Assembly (NCBI GenBank): GCA_030704615.1
Contig: CM060732.1
Span: 46,791,053-46,855,052 of the forward strand
Length of the DNA: 64,000 nucleotides
Direction: 5' to 3'
Origin: Takakia lepidozioides
Lineage: Eukaryota > Streptophyta > Takakiopsida > Takakiales > Takakiaceae
In this document: piece after piece, positions 1-14,824 of the stretch
Layout of the letters: each line of letters starts with the position of its first letter
Position numbering within the stretch: position 1 is the first letter of the stretch
The notes under the pieces: generated by a model
The model's input: only the letters and a program-made list of their open reading frames with translations
Databases searched by the model: none
Told to the model about the DNA's origin: nothing
Translations under genes and position numbers: made by a program

Positions 1-835
1 TTCAGATTAGAGATTAGATTTATCTTAAAATTTGACATGGCAGATGATGTGGCGACGGGGTTAGAGACTGGGGTAGCGTTGTTCCCGCTTATTCATGTAA
101 TGGTAGATTTACGTTGGGGAGGCGTGGGTTTATAAGACCCCTGCATTTCGAGGGTGTAACTTCATCCTTTTTGGTTCTATGCACATGTTCCCAACAGAAA
201 AATATGTTCCCGATAGTATCGTATGGTCCCTCCGGCGTTTTGTATCCAGGAACATGGCAAGTTAGGGTTTATGGATGCAACTAACCCTTGGTCCAATTGG
301 GTCGAATAAATGCTGGTAATACGTTTCACCCATGGCTAGAGGGAGGGATAAATACAACCATTATGAACCTTATACCCCTTGGTGCGCATGTACCAAAGTA
401 ACCACAAAGCTCATGGGAAGGGGAGAAGATTATACCATACTGTACTACACTATACTGGATACCACACCAGACAAGGGAGCTTGAACCCAGAATCATGACC
501 TGGATGGCAGGGATTTTATCTTCAAAAGTCAGTTTAGTGAGTAGTCCTGAGTCTTGACCACATGAACCTAGAGAATGAGCTTGAGGCCACACCCTCTCAA
601 GTCTCAAACTGTAGATTAGCTGAGCACATACCATAACTGCTCAATTTGATGTTGAGCATGAGTCCCCTAGAAATTAGTATGTGGAAGGACTTAACTAATT
701 CTCAACTAAATAACTGAAGGACTCCTAGACATACCAATGGCTATGTTCAAACTCTTGGAAGCTGCTGATTGCATCCTATGCATGTTACTTCTTAACTAGA
801 AAAAAAATGTCATACCAGGTCCACTATTGTTAACC

Positions 836-2430
836 TTTCTTACTCCAATCTGCAATGCTTGAATCTCTTGCCTGCTGGCGTCTAATCCCTTACAATCTGG
901 CAGCACACTATACAATCATGGTAAATCCTCGTAGCGATTTAGTCTGGGCTCTTACCTGATTGAGAATCGCCTCGCTTCTCAAGCTTAATTGTCCTATCCA
1001 AATTTCAATACGAGGATTCGATTTTGGAACACGTGTGGGTACCCTCTTACCTCAAACGAGTCTCCCAACGGCCAGATTTAACCCAAATCACCGCACTCCT
1101 CATGATGGGATACACATGAATGTCGTCCTTCACTTCACGTGATAGAAAGTTTGTGTCTGTTACATGAGTCAGTTGCAGCCGTAGTGTCAAGTTTAATCAG
1201 TTAGTAGAACTTGCATCCTCATACATTTCTATGCAACTGATTTATGAAAACCTTGTCCGAGGTCTACTACCACGGGCACACTTCACATTCAGAGCAACAG
1301 AGATCATCAATGGGTGTCGCCATCACTTCACTAACACACGAGCCTTCTTATTGCTACAGTAGTTAATGTGCTAGCAACACCCGGAAGATCCAAAGTCCAG
1401 AAATCCGGCCTTCTTAGCTATATGAGGACTCCATCATGCAACAGTTCACCATCCGCCTTAGAAATTCTTTGGACAATTGATCTGTTTGAAATATGCCCTA
1501 CATCCTCCACAATATATGAGCTACTTGCTGATCAGGTTCACAAAGGTGCCTGCAAATACCAGGTCTTCTCTAAGCAGCCTTACTCCAATCTGCCATGCTT
1601 GAATCTCTGAGAAATCTCTAAGCACTTTTCCTGCTGGTGTCTAATCCCTTAAAATCTGGCAGCACACAATACAATCATGGTTTGCTCATAGTAACTTAGT
1701 ACTAGACTCTTACCTGATTAAAAGTCCGAGTCGCTTTGCAAGCTTAATCCTATCCAAATTTCAATACGAGGTCGATTTTCGAACACGTGTGGGTACCCTC
1801 TTACCTCAAAAGACTGTCTCCCCCAACAGAGGCCCCACATCACCGCACTCCTCATGATGGGATACACGTGAATGTTCTCCTTGACTTCACCTGATAGAAA
1901 GCTTGTTTATTGGAGTGATCAGTTACCGTCGTATGAGGTTTAATCAGTATGTACGACTCAGTGCATCCTCGGACATTTCTAAGCAACTGATTTAGGAAAA
2001 CGTTGTCCGAGGTCTACTACTACGGGTATACACAAGTCATTCAAAGCAGCTCTTCGTTACAACTATCATCTTAGTTGAAAAAGTTCTCTTTCCAGGTCCG
2101 AGGATTGCAGAGACACATGAGGACACTTCAAAGACCAAAAGAGATCATCAGTGGGCCTCACGATCTCTTATAAACGTACCAGAATTCCACCAACACACGA
2201 GCCTTCTAATTGCTTCAGTAGTTAGTGCTAGCCACCCCCTGAAGATCCAACGTCTAGAAAGCCTTCTTAGCTATGTGAGCCCTCACCCATTAACAGCTCA
2301 TCACCCGTCTTAAGTTAGAAAGTTTCACTATCGTTGATCTGCTTCTTGAAATCTGTCCCACATCCTCCACATATCAGCTACTTGCTGATCAGGTTCATAA
2401 GATGCCTGCTTCAAAATACTCTCTCATGGA
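836..2430. repeat. Tandem direct duplication, two diverged ~740-bp units
   Basis: Two successive blocks run through the same series of landmarks: 'ctccaatctgc.atgcttgaat', then 'aatctggcagcacac', then 'aacacgtgtgggtaccctct', then 'cctcatgatgggatacac', then 'ttgtccgaggtctacta', then 'acacacgagccttct', then 'cttgctgatcaggttca'. Unit 1 runs about 836-1575 and unit 2 about 1576-2430. They differ by many substitutions and small indels; unit 2 also carries an extra stretch near 2040-2160. No long reading frame is shared by both units, so this looks like duplicated non-coding or decayed sequence. I recognise no gene in it. Positions 1-835 and 2431-3354 also hold nothing I can identify, apart from the probable GDI 3' UTR next to 3354. 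Confidence 0.75.
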
Positions 2431-3354
2431 AACTTGCATCTTCAAGTCAACAAACATAACGTATTCTTAAAATCTGCTACTAGATCAGGGTTCATATCCT
2501 CACATTCAGGTTTTGATAAAGTTAAAGTGCGTTCCCTTTGTTTAACCTCCAGGGGAGTGACACAGGCTACACCTCAAGGCACTGCCCATAGTGGGGGGTA
2601 AAAAGAGAGAAAGTAAACTAATTATCTTAAATTATCTTAAATAATTAGTTCAATACTAGTTCAATAGATATATCCTCTTGTGATTTTTCCAAATGTCCAA
2701 AGTTCCTGAGCACCTCGGAGTAGATTTTGGTGCATTTTGCCATCCATGCGTAATGACTTGATTCATTTCAAAACATCACCCTCATGTTTTCATGTTGTGT
2801 CCACAAGGGCCAGCCCTGAAGGTCTGCAGACCATCTTCATATCACCACAGTTTGCCCTTCTTTCCATTACTGAAATTCTGAGCTGGTTGGAAAACCTATT
2901 TGAGAGTATCATCTGTGTAGCTACTACTAGCTATGAAATAGTTGAACCCTCCCTTGTCTGTGCAATCAGTATAGCTACTATCTTGTGCATAGGAAATCAG
3001 ACCAGGTAAATGAAAGTTAGAAAAATTTCCGAAGTAATCGACTTCGTTCTGTCTTTCAACCTTAACCCTACCTAAGTTGGGAGTTAGTTCACAACAAAAA
3101 CCACAAATTACAGTAGTTTCTCTCCCTTGCTTTTCAAGTGGAGGAGACAATATTGTAACAGCACACAAACCCAAGATAGATTTCATACCACAAGTGAAAT
3201 GTCAATGAGGCATATTTTGCATATGCCCACATGCTGGTGGGTATTTGCCACAGACGCAAATCTGGCGATCTAACAACATACCGAGTGCATGAGCCCTTCA
3301 TCTATACATTCCAATCTATATCCAACCAACTGCCCTTTCCTCTCATATCAAGTC

Positions 3355-6300
3355 TTACTGCTCGTCAGCAGCGCTTGCTGCACTCAGATCCACGCTTAGA
3401 TCCAGCACCTGCAAAACTCATCAAGAGTCTACAGTTACTTCTCCAATCAGCACTATAGCTCATTCAACTACCATTTGAGTAGATCTGTACAGGGGAAGCT
3501 CTTAGCCATTGCATCTTTATAGAGTCTAGGACTAATTATGCCTCTAGAGATACTTCTAAAACTCGGCAATACCACTGATTCATGTACGAATGAAGTGATA
3601 ACTAACTATGAGAATGCAAGGCCTCAACAACTTCTAGATAGTTCACTCTGAGAATGCTAAAGAAGTTAGGCATAGAACTTCCCTGAACTTGTTTCCAGTT
3701 TGTGACATGGGTGAGGACCTTAAGGATGATCTGAAGGGCTCACCTACCCTCAGCACTAGGCTGAAATTTAAACACAGGGCCGGTAGTCTACCATGGAACA
3801 ATAAATGGATGCAGAGATGAAAGGGATGCCCAATGTGCAGACGGCAAATTCAATTTCTGATACAATGTCCCAGGCACTCACATCATAGAGCAACGACCAT
3901 CTTCAGTACCATTAAGGACATAGTCCCTGCACCTATGCTCACCAACTTTCAAAATCTCAAGGCTGAGTCTAAAGCCGTGGCCCTGTTGGGGTCTAATTGC
4001 TGGGCTCACAAACAGCAGACTGATGGTTGTGGGAGGGGCTTGTAGAGGAAATCTGGAAAGCCCAAACCAATAATCTATACCAGGCAAGTCCCACTACTGG
4101 AGTAAGCTCCTCACAAAGGCAGTGCTGTTCCCTCTTACTCTGCCAGACAGGCTGCAGGGTCTATGGCCACAAAGCTACAGCAACCGACATCTTATGAGTA
4201 CATTCTGAGAATGAGGCTCAGGAGTATTGAAGCTGCTAGATCACACTTATGAAACAAATTTGGGACAAACAGGACGTCCGAACACACCTTGCCCGTTATG
4301 CGGGTGTACATAGCAACAACATCCTGCACTGTTGTCTCAAAATGGGTAGTAGGGTCATAACTCTGCAAACCCCACAACCCAAACCATGTTATTCATTTGG
4401 TCTCTGATATTATCACTTTAGTGGCACGACTCTCGGTTGTCTGTGACCAGAAACATAGTAATATAAATCAACAACGAGGAATCTCAATCAACAAAACCAT
4501 CTAACTTCAGTGCCTAAAACCTGTTGTCTGTTTCTTGGGTCCTTACAGTTCCATCCCACACCACTCAGATTTTACCTAGAGCCAATAAAGATCCACTCTC
4601 TGAGCCATGCATCGTACTCATACAAACTTGCCAAATTGATTTCCTTCCTTCAAACAACACAAGCTTGAACTGGTTGCCGTTTGACTTACTTTAGAAATGA
4701 AGCAGTTGTCAAGAGTCCAATCATTCACAGGTTCATATTGATCATAAACGTCGATGATCTTCTCATCAATGGGCCCCAGCAAAGCAATTCCTGGTTCCAG
4801 CTCTGCCTCAGGTCTATCTGTTTCCACTGAGGCAGATACAAATGCAATGTACTTACCCTTGGGTGCCACATTGTGAGAGTAGGAGCAGCAAAACACATAC
4901 CTGGAAAGTATCCACCCAGTCAGGAAGAGCCACATTAGGCAAGGGATGATTAAATTATTCAAAAACCTTCATACTGGGTGGCAAGTTAACAAACAAACCT
5001 TTGATCTCAAACTCCGACTCGCAATGCTCCATATATGGCTACTAACTATAGGCAGATGGTTATGGTGACAACTTGTGTATGTCTGAGAGCCTGGTAACAC
5101 TGAACTCATATTTGAGAGGTAACCAACAATATAACAAGATAGCCACATCCAAGGTAAACAAAGAAATCTCTCAGGTAAAAACAAAGACACAAAGAGACAA
5201 CAAAAGAAGACAGGACAAAAGATCCAAGAAATACTATACAGAAGAAGAAAGAACAAAATGAGGAGAAACAAAGAATGCTGTCTTACAACTTGACATCTAA
5301 GAGACGAGACGAAACAATGCTACGTTGCATGATAGTGACACAAAGCAAGAAGAGCAACAAGAGAGCTTTAGACAGACAAATGCACCACATTTTCAGAGCA
5401 TTGCTCCAAGAGTTGGTCTTCCATGACAAAGCAAGAAGAGCAACACCCACATCTATGATTGCTCAATGAGGAAACCCGTGATCTACCATAGACACAGCAA
5501 GATGACCAACATCTACAGCATTGACATCCAGGAAGATGTTTCTCTCATAGCAGCAAGCAGTAAATAGAAGTGCAACATCCACAACTGTGATCCAAGAGAA
5601 AATGCTTTTCTCATTTCAGCAACAAATGGTGAAATGTTACAAGGAAGAGCATACATGTCAGATCTGCGGCCAAGTTGTTTTTGGGGCAAAATTATTTGCA
5701 CAGAGTCAGAATCACTGGTGTTAGGGATCGGATGGCTCATGAAGCAAATAGCCCTGACCACTTTCCCCACCTTCCTAACCTGCAATCAGAGAAAAACTGT
5801 GCCCCCTCAAAACATGATCTCTCTCTTGCTCACAATACAGCCAGTCCCAATTTGTCCTCTTCTTGTAACAAAGCCACATGTCACATATGTGTTGATGGAG
5901 AAGGTCTCCTCTTTGAACCAATCATTTAGCAAACCCCAGAAGGTGGTAGGTGCTTGAGGGCCCAGTCACAACTAATAACAACCTCAGCATATCTTTAGGA
6001 CACCAGAAGATTCAAGGATTGAGATATATGCAATCAGAGTGCACTAGCAGCCTTCACTCACAAACTAGCAATTCCCAAAAGTAGGAACACACCTGCTAAG
6101 GTAACAACCATCTCAATGTGTTAGATAACATGAACCATTACCTTGTTAGGAAGATACGAAGGATCACACACAACTTTTGGGGCCTTGGCAGTTTCACCCT
6201 CAGATGTAACCCCCCTTACTTGCCCCATGTCATCAAACTCGACCTGCAGTTACCTCAAGCCAAGTCCAAGAGTCCATCTTTCAGTCTAGGGAGACGCACA

Positions 6301-9300
6301 CAAACAGAGGACAGGAGAGGGAGAGAAAGGCAGATCTCATGATGATGATGATGACGATGATGATCTACTAACTAGACATTGCTCACCGTAGAGTTGAGGC
6401 TGGAGTGAGCAAGAGGAACAGGGTAAGAAACTTGGTAAGGTCCATAGGCAGTCCTGAGGGCCCATGGGACAAATTAGAACAACGACACAAAAACATCAGA
6501 AAGACTTCCAACCGTCACTCTTAGATGAAGAGAGAAGCAAGACAGATGTGTACCTTACACTCTGGCTTTGCAAGCATATATGTCCCACCGTACACGGCAC
6601 TAAGACGAGCAAATGCCTGGAGTAGTTGACAGAAGATCACCATAAGACTGGAGGCACACTGAAGAAACATGCAGCTCAATCCCCTATTGCATGCAAAAGT
6701 ACTTCATTGTGGCTGATACTCTCGTCAGTATCAGCTCATGCTGATGAGTCCGCACAAGAAACTAAACTCAGTCAACTGAAGCAGGTATCGTCGTACAGAC
6801 CTGTGGAAGCTCGCCAAGCCCATAGAGTGGGTAAATGTAAGGTGAACCCCCCTGGAAACGAGCCATCGACTCTGCATATAACTGTACAAAGAGTATCATT
6901 CAGTGAAGACTGTTTACCCCACAAACAAAGAGAAAGAGAAATTGAACCAACAAAATAAAGCATGGATGAAATGAAGAAATCAATTACCTTGACCCTCTTT
7001 ACTGTCTCCAAGGCTGGTTCACCCAGGTAGCGGTCATCACGGTGGAGTGCCAGGGAATGGCCTATAAAATCAATTGTGTTGTCATCCACTCCATACTTTC
7101 TGTAGGAGATACCATCAAAAATCTCAGACCGCTACCTCTGATTCTGACAAACTCTCCGCTTCCTGACATTAGGCAAACTTAACACCAACCAAAGCATGTT
7201 CAACTGAATATTGCATTACCCTCTCAGCTGGTTCACTACCATGTCCCTCTACTTGCAAACAAGATTCCTACCCGAAAAGCTCTTTGGTTGTGGTTCTGTG
7301 CAGGTCCATTCCATCATGTGTCCTGGGGTCCTCTTCTTCATATTCCTGAACATATATGAAGAACTTGCGGGCTCTGCGCTTCTCAAACAAACCCATAAGG
7401 GGAGACTTCAAGGCCTCCACATCTGTTGCTGGAACCTTATAAATCTGTGAAACATTTTCAAACCAACAAAATAGGCTCAGGGGACGTACATAGACCCACC
7501 ATAGTAGATACAAGAAATGCTAAAATAATTATTCATCCTGGTTGATCCAAATACAATTGAACAGACTACGATATGGAAACACCTTTGTTCAGAATTTGTG
7601 AGAGGAAAACTGTGGAATGAAACAGCAGGAGCATGAAACTACTAGGAGAGAAATGCACTGAGAACTGTTAAATCCTCTTCAAAAAAACATGCCCTGAGAA
7701 TAGTACTGAAAACCAACTGTTTATCCTGAGAATACCGTCACATGAATGCACAAGTGATGACTAGATGCTTCAAGGCATGGTGTACTCTTTAGCTAGAGTC
7801 TTCCTACTGCTACTGGACAATAGAAATCACAATTGACATGCAAAAATCAGGAGTCAAACAGCAAGTTCCATCCTTCATAAGGTGACCTAATTGTACCCTG
7901 ATTGCAAGAGGATAACACAACAACACAAAAGTTGACCGGCCATAAATATGCACACCTTGCCCTGCTTGTAGACATAGCTGCCATCCACCGCCTTGAATGA
8001 TAAATACTTTGTGACATCCGTGTGAATAAGGATTCTCACAAGAGCACCATTGGCCATCATGAACTGCAATTCAGACCTTACATTAAAACCTGCAGATGGT
8101 TTTGAAGTTAAAGTGTCACTGCCTCTGACAGATCATCACTGTAGAAGCAGAGAGTAGGAGTAGAGAGTGGTAAGAGGACCTAAACAAAGGTCTCATTCAC
8201 TTCTGGCTATCAGATTGATCTTTGATTTGATCTTTACTTCTGGTCTGATTGCTGTAGTTCTATGGAATACAGTAACACGACTTTTTGAAGATGCAATTCA
8301 CTCCCATGAATACAGAAAAAAAAGCCAGTTACGGTAATAATGCACATAGACCTGCCAGTCTATGGCTCAATGCTACAAGCAAAATGTTTAAATTGCATAG
8401 AATTACTACCTTAGGCACCATGTCCACATTGTACTCCTTGCTCGATCCCAAAAATGTTGGAGGCTTGTCATTGCCCCTATACTTCTGCCATAGCTGTAAC
8501 ATAACCACCAACAAGGCAACTCAAACCCATGTTTCATTTCATAACTTGAGGGAAAGTGGAGTTGAACAATCACCTTCTAGATGAAACCTTGTCAAGAAAG
8601 AGAACACAGTCAGACGGGAAGCTTTGCCGCTTAGAATTTACACGCCACACTTCAAAACTCCCCATCTTTCAAGCAATACAAGAAATTACTAGGAATGTAT
8701 TTGCCAGGAGACACTCAAACCAGAGTGGACCTTCCGCATTTGTAAAAGCCCATGAAAACTTACCTCGCCCATCTGTATGCCTTCTTTTGTGGAACTAATG
8801 GATCAACCATAAAAAGGAAAGAAAAGGGGGGGGGGGGGGGGGAGGGGGGGTTGTGCAGGAAAACCTAACTATCCTTCTGCAGCAGTGGTCCTAAAAGGCC
8901 AATAAGAAGCCTCTGTGAGTACCTGATTGAGAGTGAGCGATGCAGATGCTCCCCCGTAGTAGTCATTCCTGTCCATGTGCAAAACCTGTCGCATATCACA
9001 AGGAAAATATAACAAGCTGAAACATGAGAGGTAGTCAGACAAGTAGATCCTTAGGTCTTTCCAGCAATAAAGTCCCTTGGCGTGCAACAAACAGTGACCA
9101 GAGCGAGGCCGAACGGGAAAGTAGAAAAAGACGTCTCCCTGATGGCACTATATCTATCAATTTTTAAGAGACGTAAAATTTTGTTGGAACTTCTTCTCGT
9201 GAGGCAGTAGAGCTGTAATATTCTTTCAATCGTGCAATGTCAATGACACCTGTGTCAAAGAAAGAGAAAGCTCAGATCGTCCAGAAAATATCCTACACAT

Positions 9301-9725
9301 TCAGAAAACATCGTTCTTGATTTTCTATTTTCTCCTCTTCCTTTACTCTCTCATCTACAGTACCTTCTGTATCTCCTTCAGCCATTTCATCTGTCAGTCT
9401 CATCCACTAAGGAAGGCCAGTACTTTCGGCTGTTTCAGAGAACTTAAGTCTGAAGATACACGCGCCAGCTCCATCTTCACATGTCTGTCTCTCTCCCTCT
9501 CTCAAATTTCCCTTTCAGCTCCACAATCTCTCTCACTCCTGTTCATGGAATATCAAAGTACAAACTAACACACAGACAGCTTAACTTCCACAATGACCGC
9601 CCGTTCCGCCTTTTTCTCAGAAATACATCAGTACCGACCTTGAGACGATCCACGGAGAGAAGGCCGCTGAGAATGCATTCCTTGAGACCCGTGCCAAGCA
9701 CAATCACATCATACTCTTCATCCAT
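3355..9725 (-). CDS. GDI: Rab GDP dissociation inhibitor, 13 exons, intact
   Basis: Rab GDI extracts GDP-bound, prenylated Rab GTPases from membranes and recycles them through the cytosol. Reading the minus strand, exons are 9725-9639, 8985-8923, 8493-8410, 8063-7956, 7444-7272, 7099-6988, 6881-6801, 6616-6554, 6243-6142, 5779-5655, 4900-4690, 4362-4288 and 3408-3355. All introns are GT-AG and the sum is 1338 nt, giving 445 residues, the usual length of plant GDIs. The protein begins [17 protein letters not shown], the GDI/REP N-terminal dinucleotide-fold-like segment. It then shows [63 protein letters not shown] and PQKQLGR, and ends in the plant-type tail [16 protein letters not shown]. The last exon is only 54 nt and lies beyond a LINE insertion, so it is easily missed. 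No disabling lesion was seen. Confidence 0.97.
3655..4213 (+). mobile_element. 5'-truncated LINE 3' end in GDI intron 12
   Basis: The segment aligns by eye with the 3' ends of three other copies in this window (17.7, 19.0 and 34.9 kb). Shared landmarks are 'cttccctgaacttgtttcc', the decayed zinc-knuckle coding stretch ([13 protein letters not shown]) and a 3' end resembling 'gccacaaagctac' followed by 'cttatgagtacatt'. The Cys/His pattern CxxC...FLIxCP is typical of the zinc-binding tail after reverse transcriptase in plant LINEs. It is a dead 5'-truncated copy on the strand opposite to GDI, inside the 879-bp last intron. Confidence 0.75.
6340..6364. repeat. (GAT)n microsatellite in GDI intron
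   Basis: A run of GATGATGATGATGACGATGATGAT lies in the intron between GDI exons 8 and 9. It is a simple sequence repeat with one interruption. Confidence 0.9.
8826..8850. repeat. Homopolymer G tract in GDI intron 2
   Basis: Seventeen consecutive G are followed by A and seven more G on the plus strand (poly-C in the GDI transcript). Length is likely unreliable in sequencing. No function is inferred. Confidence 0.9.
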
Positions 9726-11725
9726 GGCGTCCCCTCCTCACGATCCACCGAAATCGATCTGCTGCGGCGATCACCAGAAGCAGGAGTTGTCAATGAATCT
9801 TCCCTATAAGTTACCTCAATCTCCACGAAAAACCTCCAACACACACAAACAAAAAGCCTGGGGAAGGAGTCACAAGGCCCGCTTGATCCTCCCCCAAATC
9901 CAGCAACAGATTAACAAAACGTGATGATGATGATTGATGTGCAGACAGATAGTTGGAGCCTTGCCTCTCTCCTAGTTACTCTGCACTGCCTCACTAGTAG
10001 GCCGCCCTTTTGCGGTGCCGTCTCTCCTATTTACTGTTCACTTTTTAATTCTACCATGTGCTATTTTCTTTTCTTTTTCTAATAAAGGACACCTGGGCGA
10101 CAGCGCACAGCCTTGTTGTCTATTTTCATTGAATAATTATTAATTTAATTGATATTTTCTTAAAAGACCTTATTGGTTTTTGAGGAAATTCAGAAAAGTA
10201 AAAAAGAGTTAACCAACTTGATAGCCACGCGCCCGAGCTGTCAATTTGTTTGGATTTATTTAAGCTATAATTTAGTGATTGCTACTGGAATATTATACTA
10301 TATGGGATATTAATTGGCGATTCTGATTCTGACCTAAAGGCACATTCGAGGGGACAAAGCACGCGGTACTAATCACATGGTGACAAGTGTCTATTTCGAG
10401 GGTAGCGGGCAATCTTGAATCGGACGTGGCCACGTGTAGGCGGCCTCAATTGCGTTAGGGCATACGAGGCATTAAGTTATTGTCTCCCTCTCTCTCTGCT
10501 GTCTGTGTCTCTGGCACTGCAACTGTTGTTCAGTCGCTCTGATCGATGAGAATGTCAGGGAACCCTCAATTTCCTGCAACCAGATTACCAGCTGAGGTCT
10601 GCAGTGTGAATTTTTCGTCTTCACATATGTTTTTGAAAGGGAAGTCTGGACGATCAAACTTTATTAGAAAACCCCACCAACAAAGAGCAGGAGCTAGAAA
10701 GGCCACAAAAGGCTCTGAAAGAAGTCCTTGGAAAACAAGGCCTTCCAGCACTGATTGTTTCCACCATCTGGCTACTGAAGGTGAAGGTGAAACTCCCTGA
10801 TCCAAAAAACAGACAGAATGATGGTCAAACCTCATTCCTCTGTAAAAACTCAGCAACCAAAGGTAGTAATGGAAACCTAGATGGCTCCAACAGTGGACTC
10901 CTGCCCTTTCATTCTGGAATCAGGGACTCACTCTCCCCCCTCTGTCTTCATTACAATGGCAGGCAAATTCGAGGCTACAGCAGCCATGCAAGTAACAAAA
11001 GTGTGTTTTCTGGCAGAAGCCTGTACCAGCATCAAACCCTCAACTCCTTGTAACCAAAATCATGTGCTCTAGTGATTCAAATGTAGGCTGGAATACAGGG
11101 GTGGGTAGAGACCACACAACCGGCTGCCAAAGCTGTCTTCCAATTCAACACAACACCACACTAGAATATTCATCCACATTATGTATCAGATTCACAATTG
11201 TCAGCAGCTCTAGGTAGCACAATCCCACATATAGAAGGTAGGTTATAAAAAAGCTATGGCAGTTCAGTCATTGCGGGGGGAGGGGTTTTAAATATCGAAC
11301 TTGATCCTGCGCAACTTCAATAATCTCTCTCGCTCTCTCTAAAATGCCACAACAACATTCCATCACATGCATCTCTCAGAGAGAATCTCAGTCATACATG
11401 ACGACCTGCATGGAACCTGTAGAAACAGGAAGTTTACAAACATCAAGATCTGTAAGGATTCTTTGTGCCCACTTTACATCCAGAGGAAAACCATCGGATA
11501 TTCCAAGTGTAAGAGATAAGGGATGAACGGCAACAACATGACAACAATGGGTGGTGTGAAAAGGCTGTGAAAGTAAAAAATGGATTCCAATGGTATGTGG
11601 GCTGTCTTTGCAGTCCATTTAAGATGGACAAGACTGACACAACACCCTTCTGAAGTCCCAGAAGGTAGGTTTAGAAGAGGATCATCCCAAGAATGCCTAA
11701 CAAGTCAGAAGCTAGAGAAAAGATG
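9726..11725. other. Intergenic: GDI upstream region and GSDA downstream region
   Basis: GDI and the deaminase gene are both on the minus strand, so this 2 kb holds the GDI 5' UTR and promoter and the deaminase 3' flank. Pyrimidine-rich tracts typical of plant 5' UTRs lie on either side of the start codon (about 9300-9560 and 10480-10510 on the plus strand). Open frames at 10546-10856 on both strands show no recognisable family. I could not place a TATA box or transcription start with confidence. Confidence 0.5.
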
Positions 11726-12942
<1,217 letters not shown>

Positions 12943-12966
12943 CTTGTCAGCACTTTCTCTCTTCAA

Positions 12967-14824
12967 AATCGAATGGGATCCTCTTTAAAAGCTTATTTTA
13001 TCAAATCGATGCAGTTGATTGTATGCTGTGTAGAATCAACTATAAAGCACATTCTTCACCGACCCTATTTTCTTGTATACATCTCTTCATCTCAACTCTT
13101 CTTTCCTTCGTTCCTATCCAAGACGAATCGAAGTATCTTTCTCAGAGGCAGCAAGAGTGCCAGATAAAATTCAGTATGAATGCTTAAGAATCAGTCAGAG
13201 AACCACAGCAGTCCATACCATCCAACTAGGAACATATCTTACACATGCGTAGCGAACGGACTAACAAGAGAGCTCCTCATGTTAAATCCTTCACACGGAC
13301 ATCCAATTTAGGTTTAGTTTGTAGGTCCGAGCCTAGGGCGGACCTTCCAGAAATTCTCGGGAGCCCTCGCGGGCTCCGGAGGGGGGTTGGAAATAGTTTT
13401 CAACCAGCAATTGACGCGTCTCGGTTTCACCTCACTAACTGCGTCATTGCCCCAAGCGCAAAGATGCTCTAAGCGGCGGTGGGTCCTGTGTTATATACCC
13501 GCTGAGACTGTAACTCTGGGCAAACGGTATGGGATAAATAAAACCCAAGGAAATATATATCGTGCGGTCTCTATACTATGCTCCAGTCCAACATATTTGC
13601 GGTGGCGTCAAGCACACAAAGTCTCCTCCGCTCCACGTCTTGCAGTATGTGTACAAACTGAGTTGGCTACATACTTGCAGGTTCTCCCTAATCATCCACG
13701 TACTTTGTCTCCCTCCAAATTGTCTGCTATGGATCTGAAGCAATTCAAAGCAATTCTCGATGATAGCAAAGCCCTTCGACATTGGGAAGAAATGAGCCGG
13801 GAGATAGATCCACTACTGCGTGCTCTCGTCTTACGCCACAACCTATTCAGACGGCATTGATGTTGGAAGTAGGTGAGACAGCATTGGGAGACGCAGATTT
13901 GGGTGAGAAACTGGAGACATAATCTGTGTTCGGCAATCCGCGATAGATGAGCTGGCGAACTCATCGTGGCAGAGTTTGCATCCGGCCTCCAGGTTCCTGC
14001 AGTGCTATGTTCCCAGCATCCTTTGCAAACAACAGCTTTTTCGTTTTCTCAAAAATTGGTGGAAGCTGTGCTCAGTGATAGTGCGTTCACAGAGGCGTTT
14101 GCTGCTGATGCAATCGAATAAAACTTGGATGACTTTTGGATTGATCTGAATTTCTCTAGCAAATGAAGCTACACTTAAAAATGTATACAGTTTTTGTTTG
14201 CAGTCCCTTTACCTTGGCCAGGGGGTTACACACATCACAAATAGCCGGCACCATGATAAAATCTCCTACTTGAGTGCTCCTCTTTCAGTTCCTTGTTTGG
14301 GACATCTCTACTATCTGTGGTGATATACTGAAACTGTATGAAAACCAGCGACCAGCTGGGTGAATCAGGTAGACCAATCAGGTTTAATGTTATGGGAGTA
14401 GTCTTCCTTCTCTGGCTGTGCATTCCAAATTGGAGAGACAGAAGAGGAGGATTCCATTCAGTGTGCAGGAATGAACTACTTCTCAACACTAGCAATAAGT
14501 TACCATCCACATCATGTCACTGCCAAGAATTTCAGTATTATAGACGGAAAAGGGGAAGTTCATGAATCCTCAATAAGAAGATGACCACCGGGACCCAAAG
14601 GACCCTGTCCACAATCTGACCTACATCCTAAACTCGATAGTAACCAATACCCAAACTTCCTGACAATGTACCTTGTCCTCGACTTTGACAAAAATAAGAT
14701 GAGACCACTGCATAAGTTTCTATCAGGACCTGCAAAGATTGAGCTACATAAAAGGGCAAAGATTACACTCCCAGTCATTCTCATGTGGTCCCCCAACAAA
14801 CCAGGGCCCCAACAATTGAGACAG
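12967..14824. other. Intergenic region with one unassigned open frame
   Basis: Between the deaminase start and the SHMT stop. The plus strand has an open frame at 13387-13860 whose end (from MDLKQFKAILDDSKALRHW at about 13729) reads like a plausible helical protein. A second open stretch lies at about 13960-14120 in another frame. I recognise no family and cannot tell a real small gene from chance. The rest shows nothing identifiable. Confidence 0.3.

Noticed and set aside
6738-6772. Hammerhead-ribozyme-like core CTGATGAGTCCG...GAAAC
   Set aside because: The sequence between CTGATGA and GAAA cannot form stem II, and no matching stems I and III were found. Probably chance inside a GDI intron.
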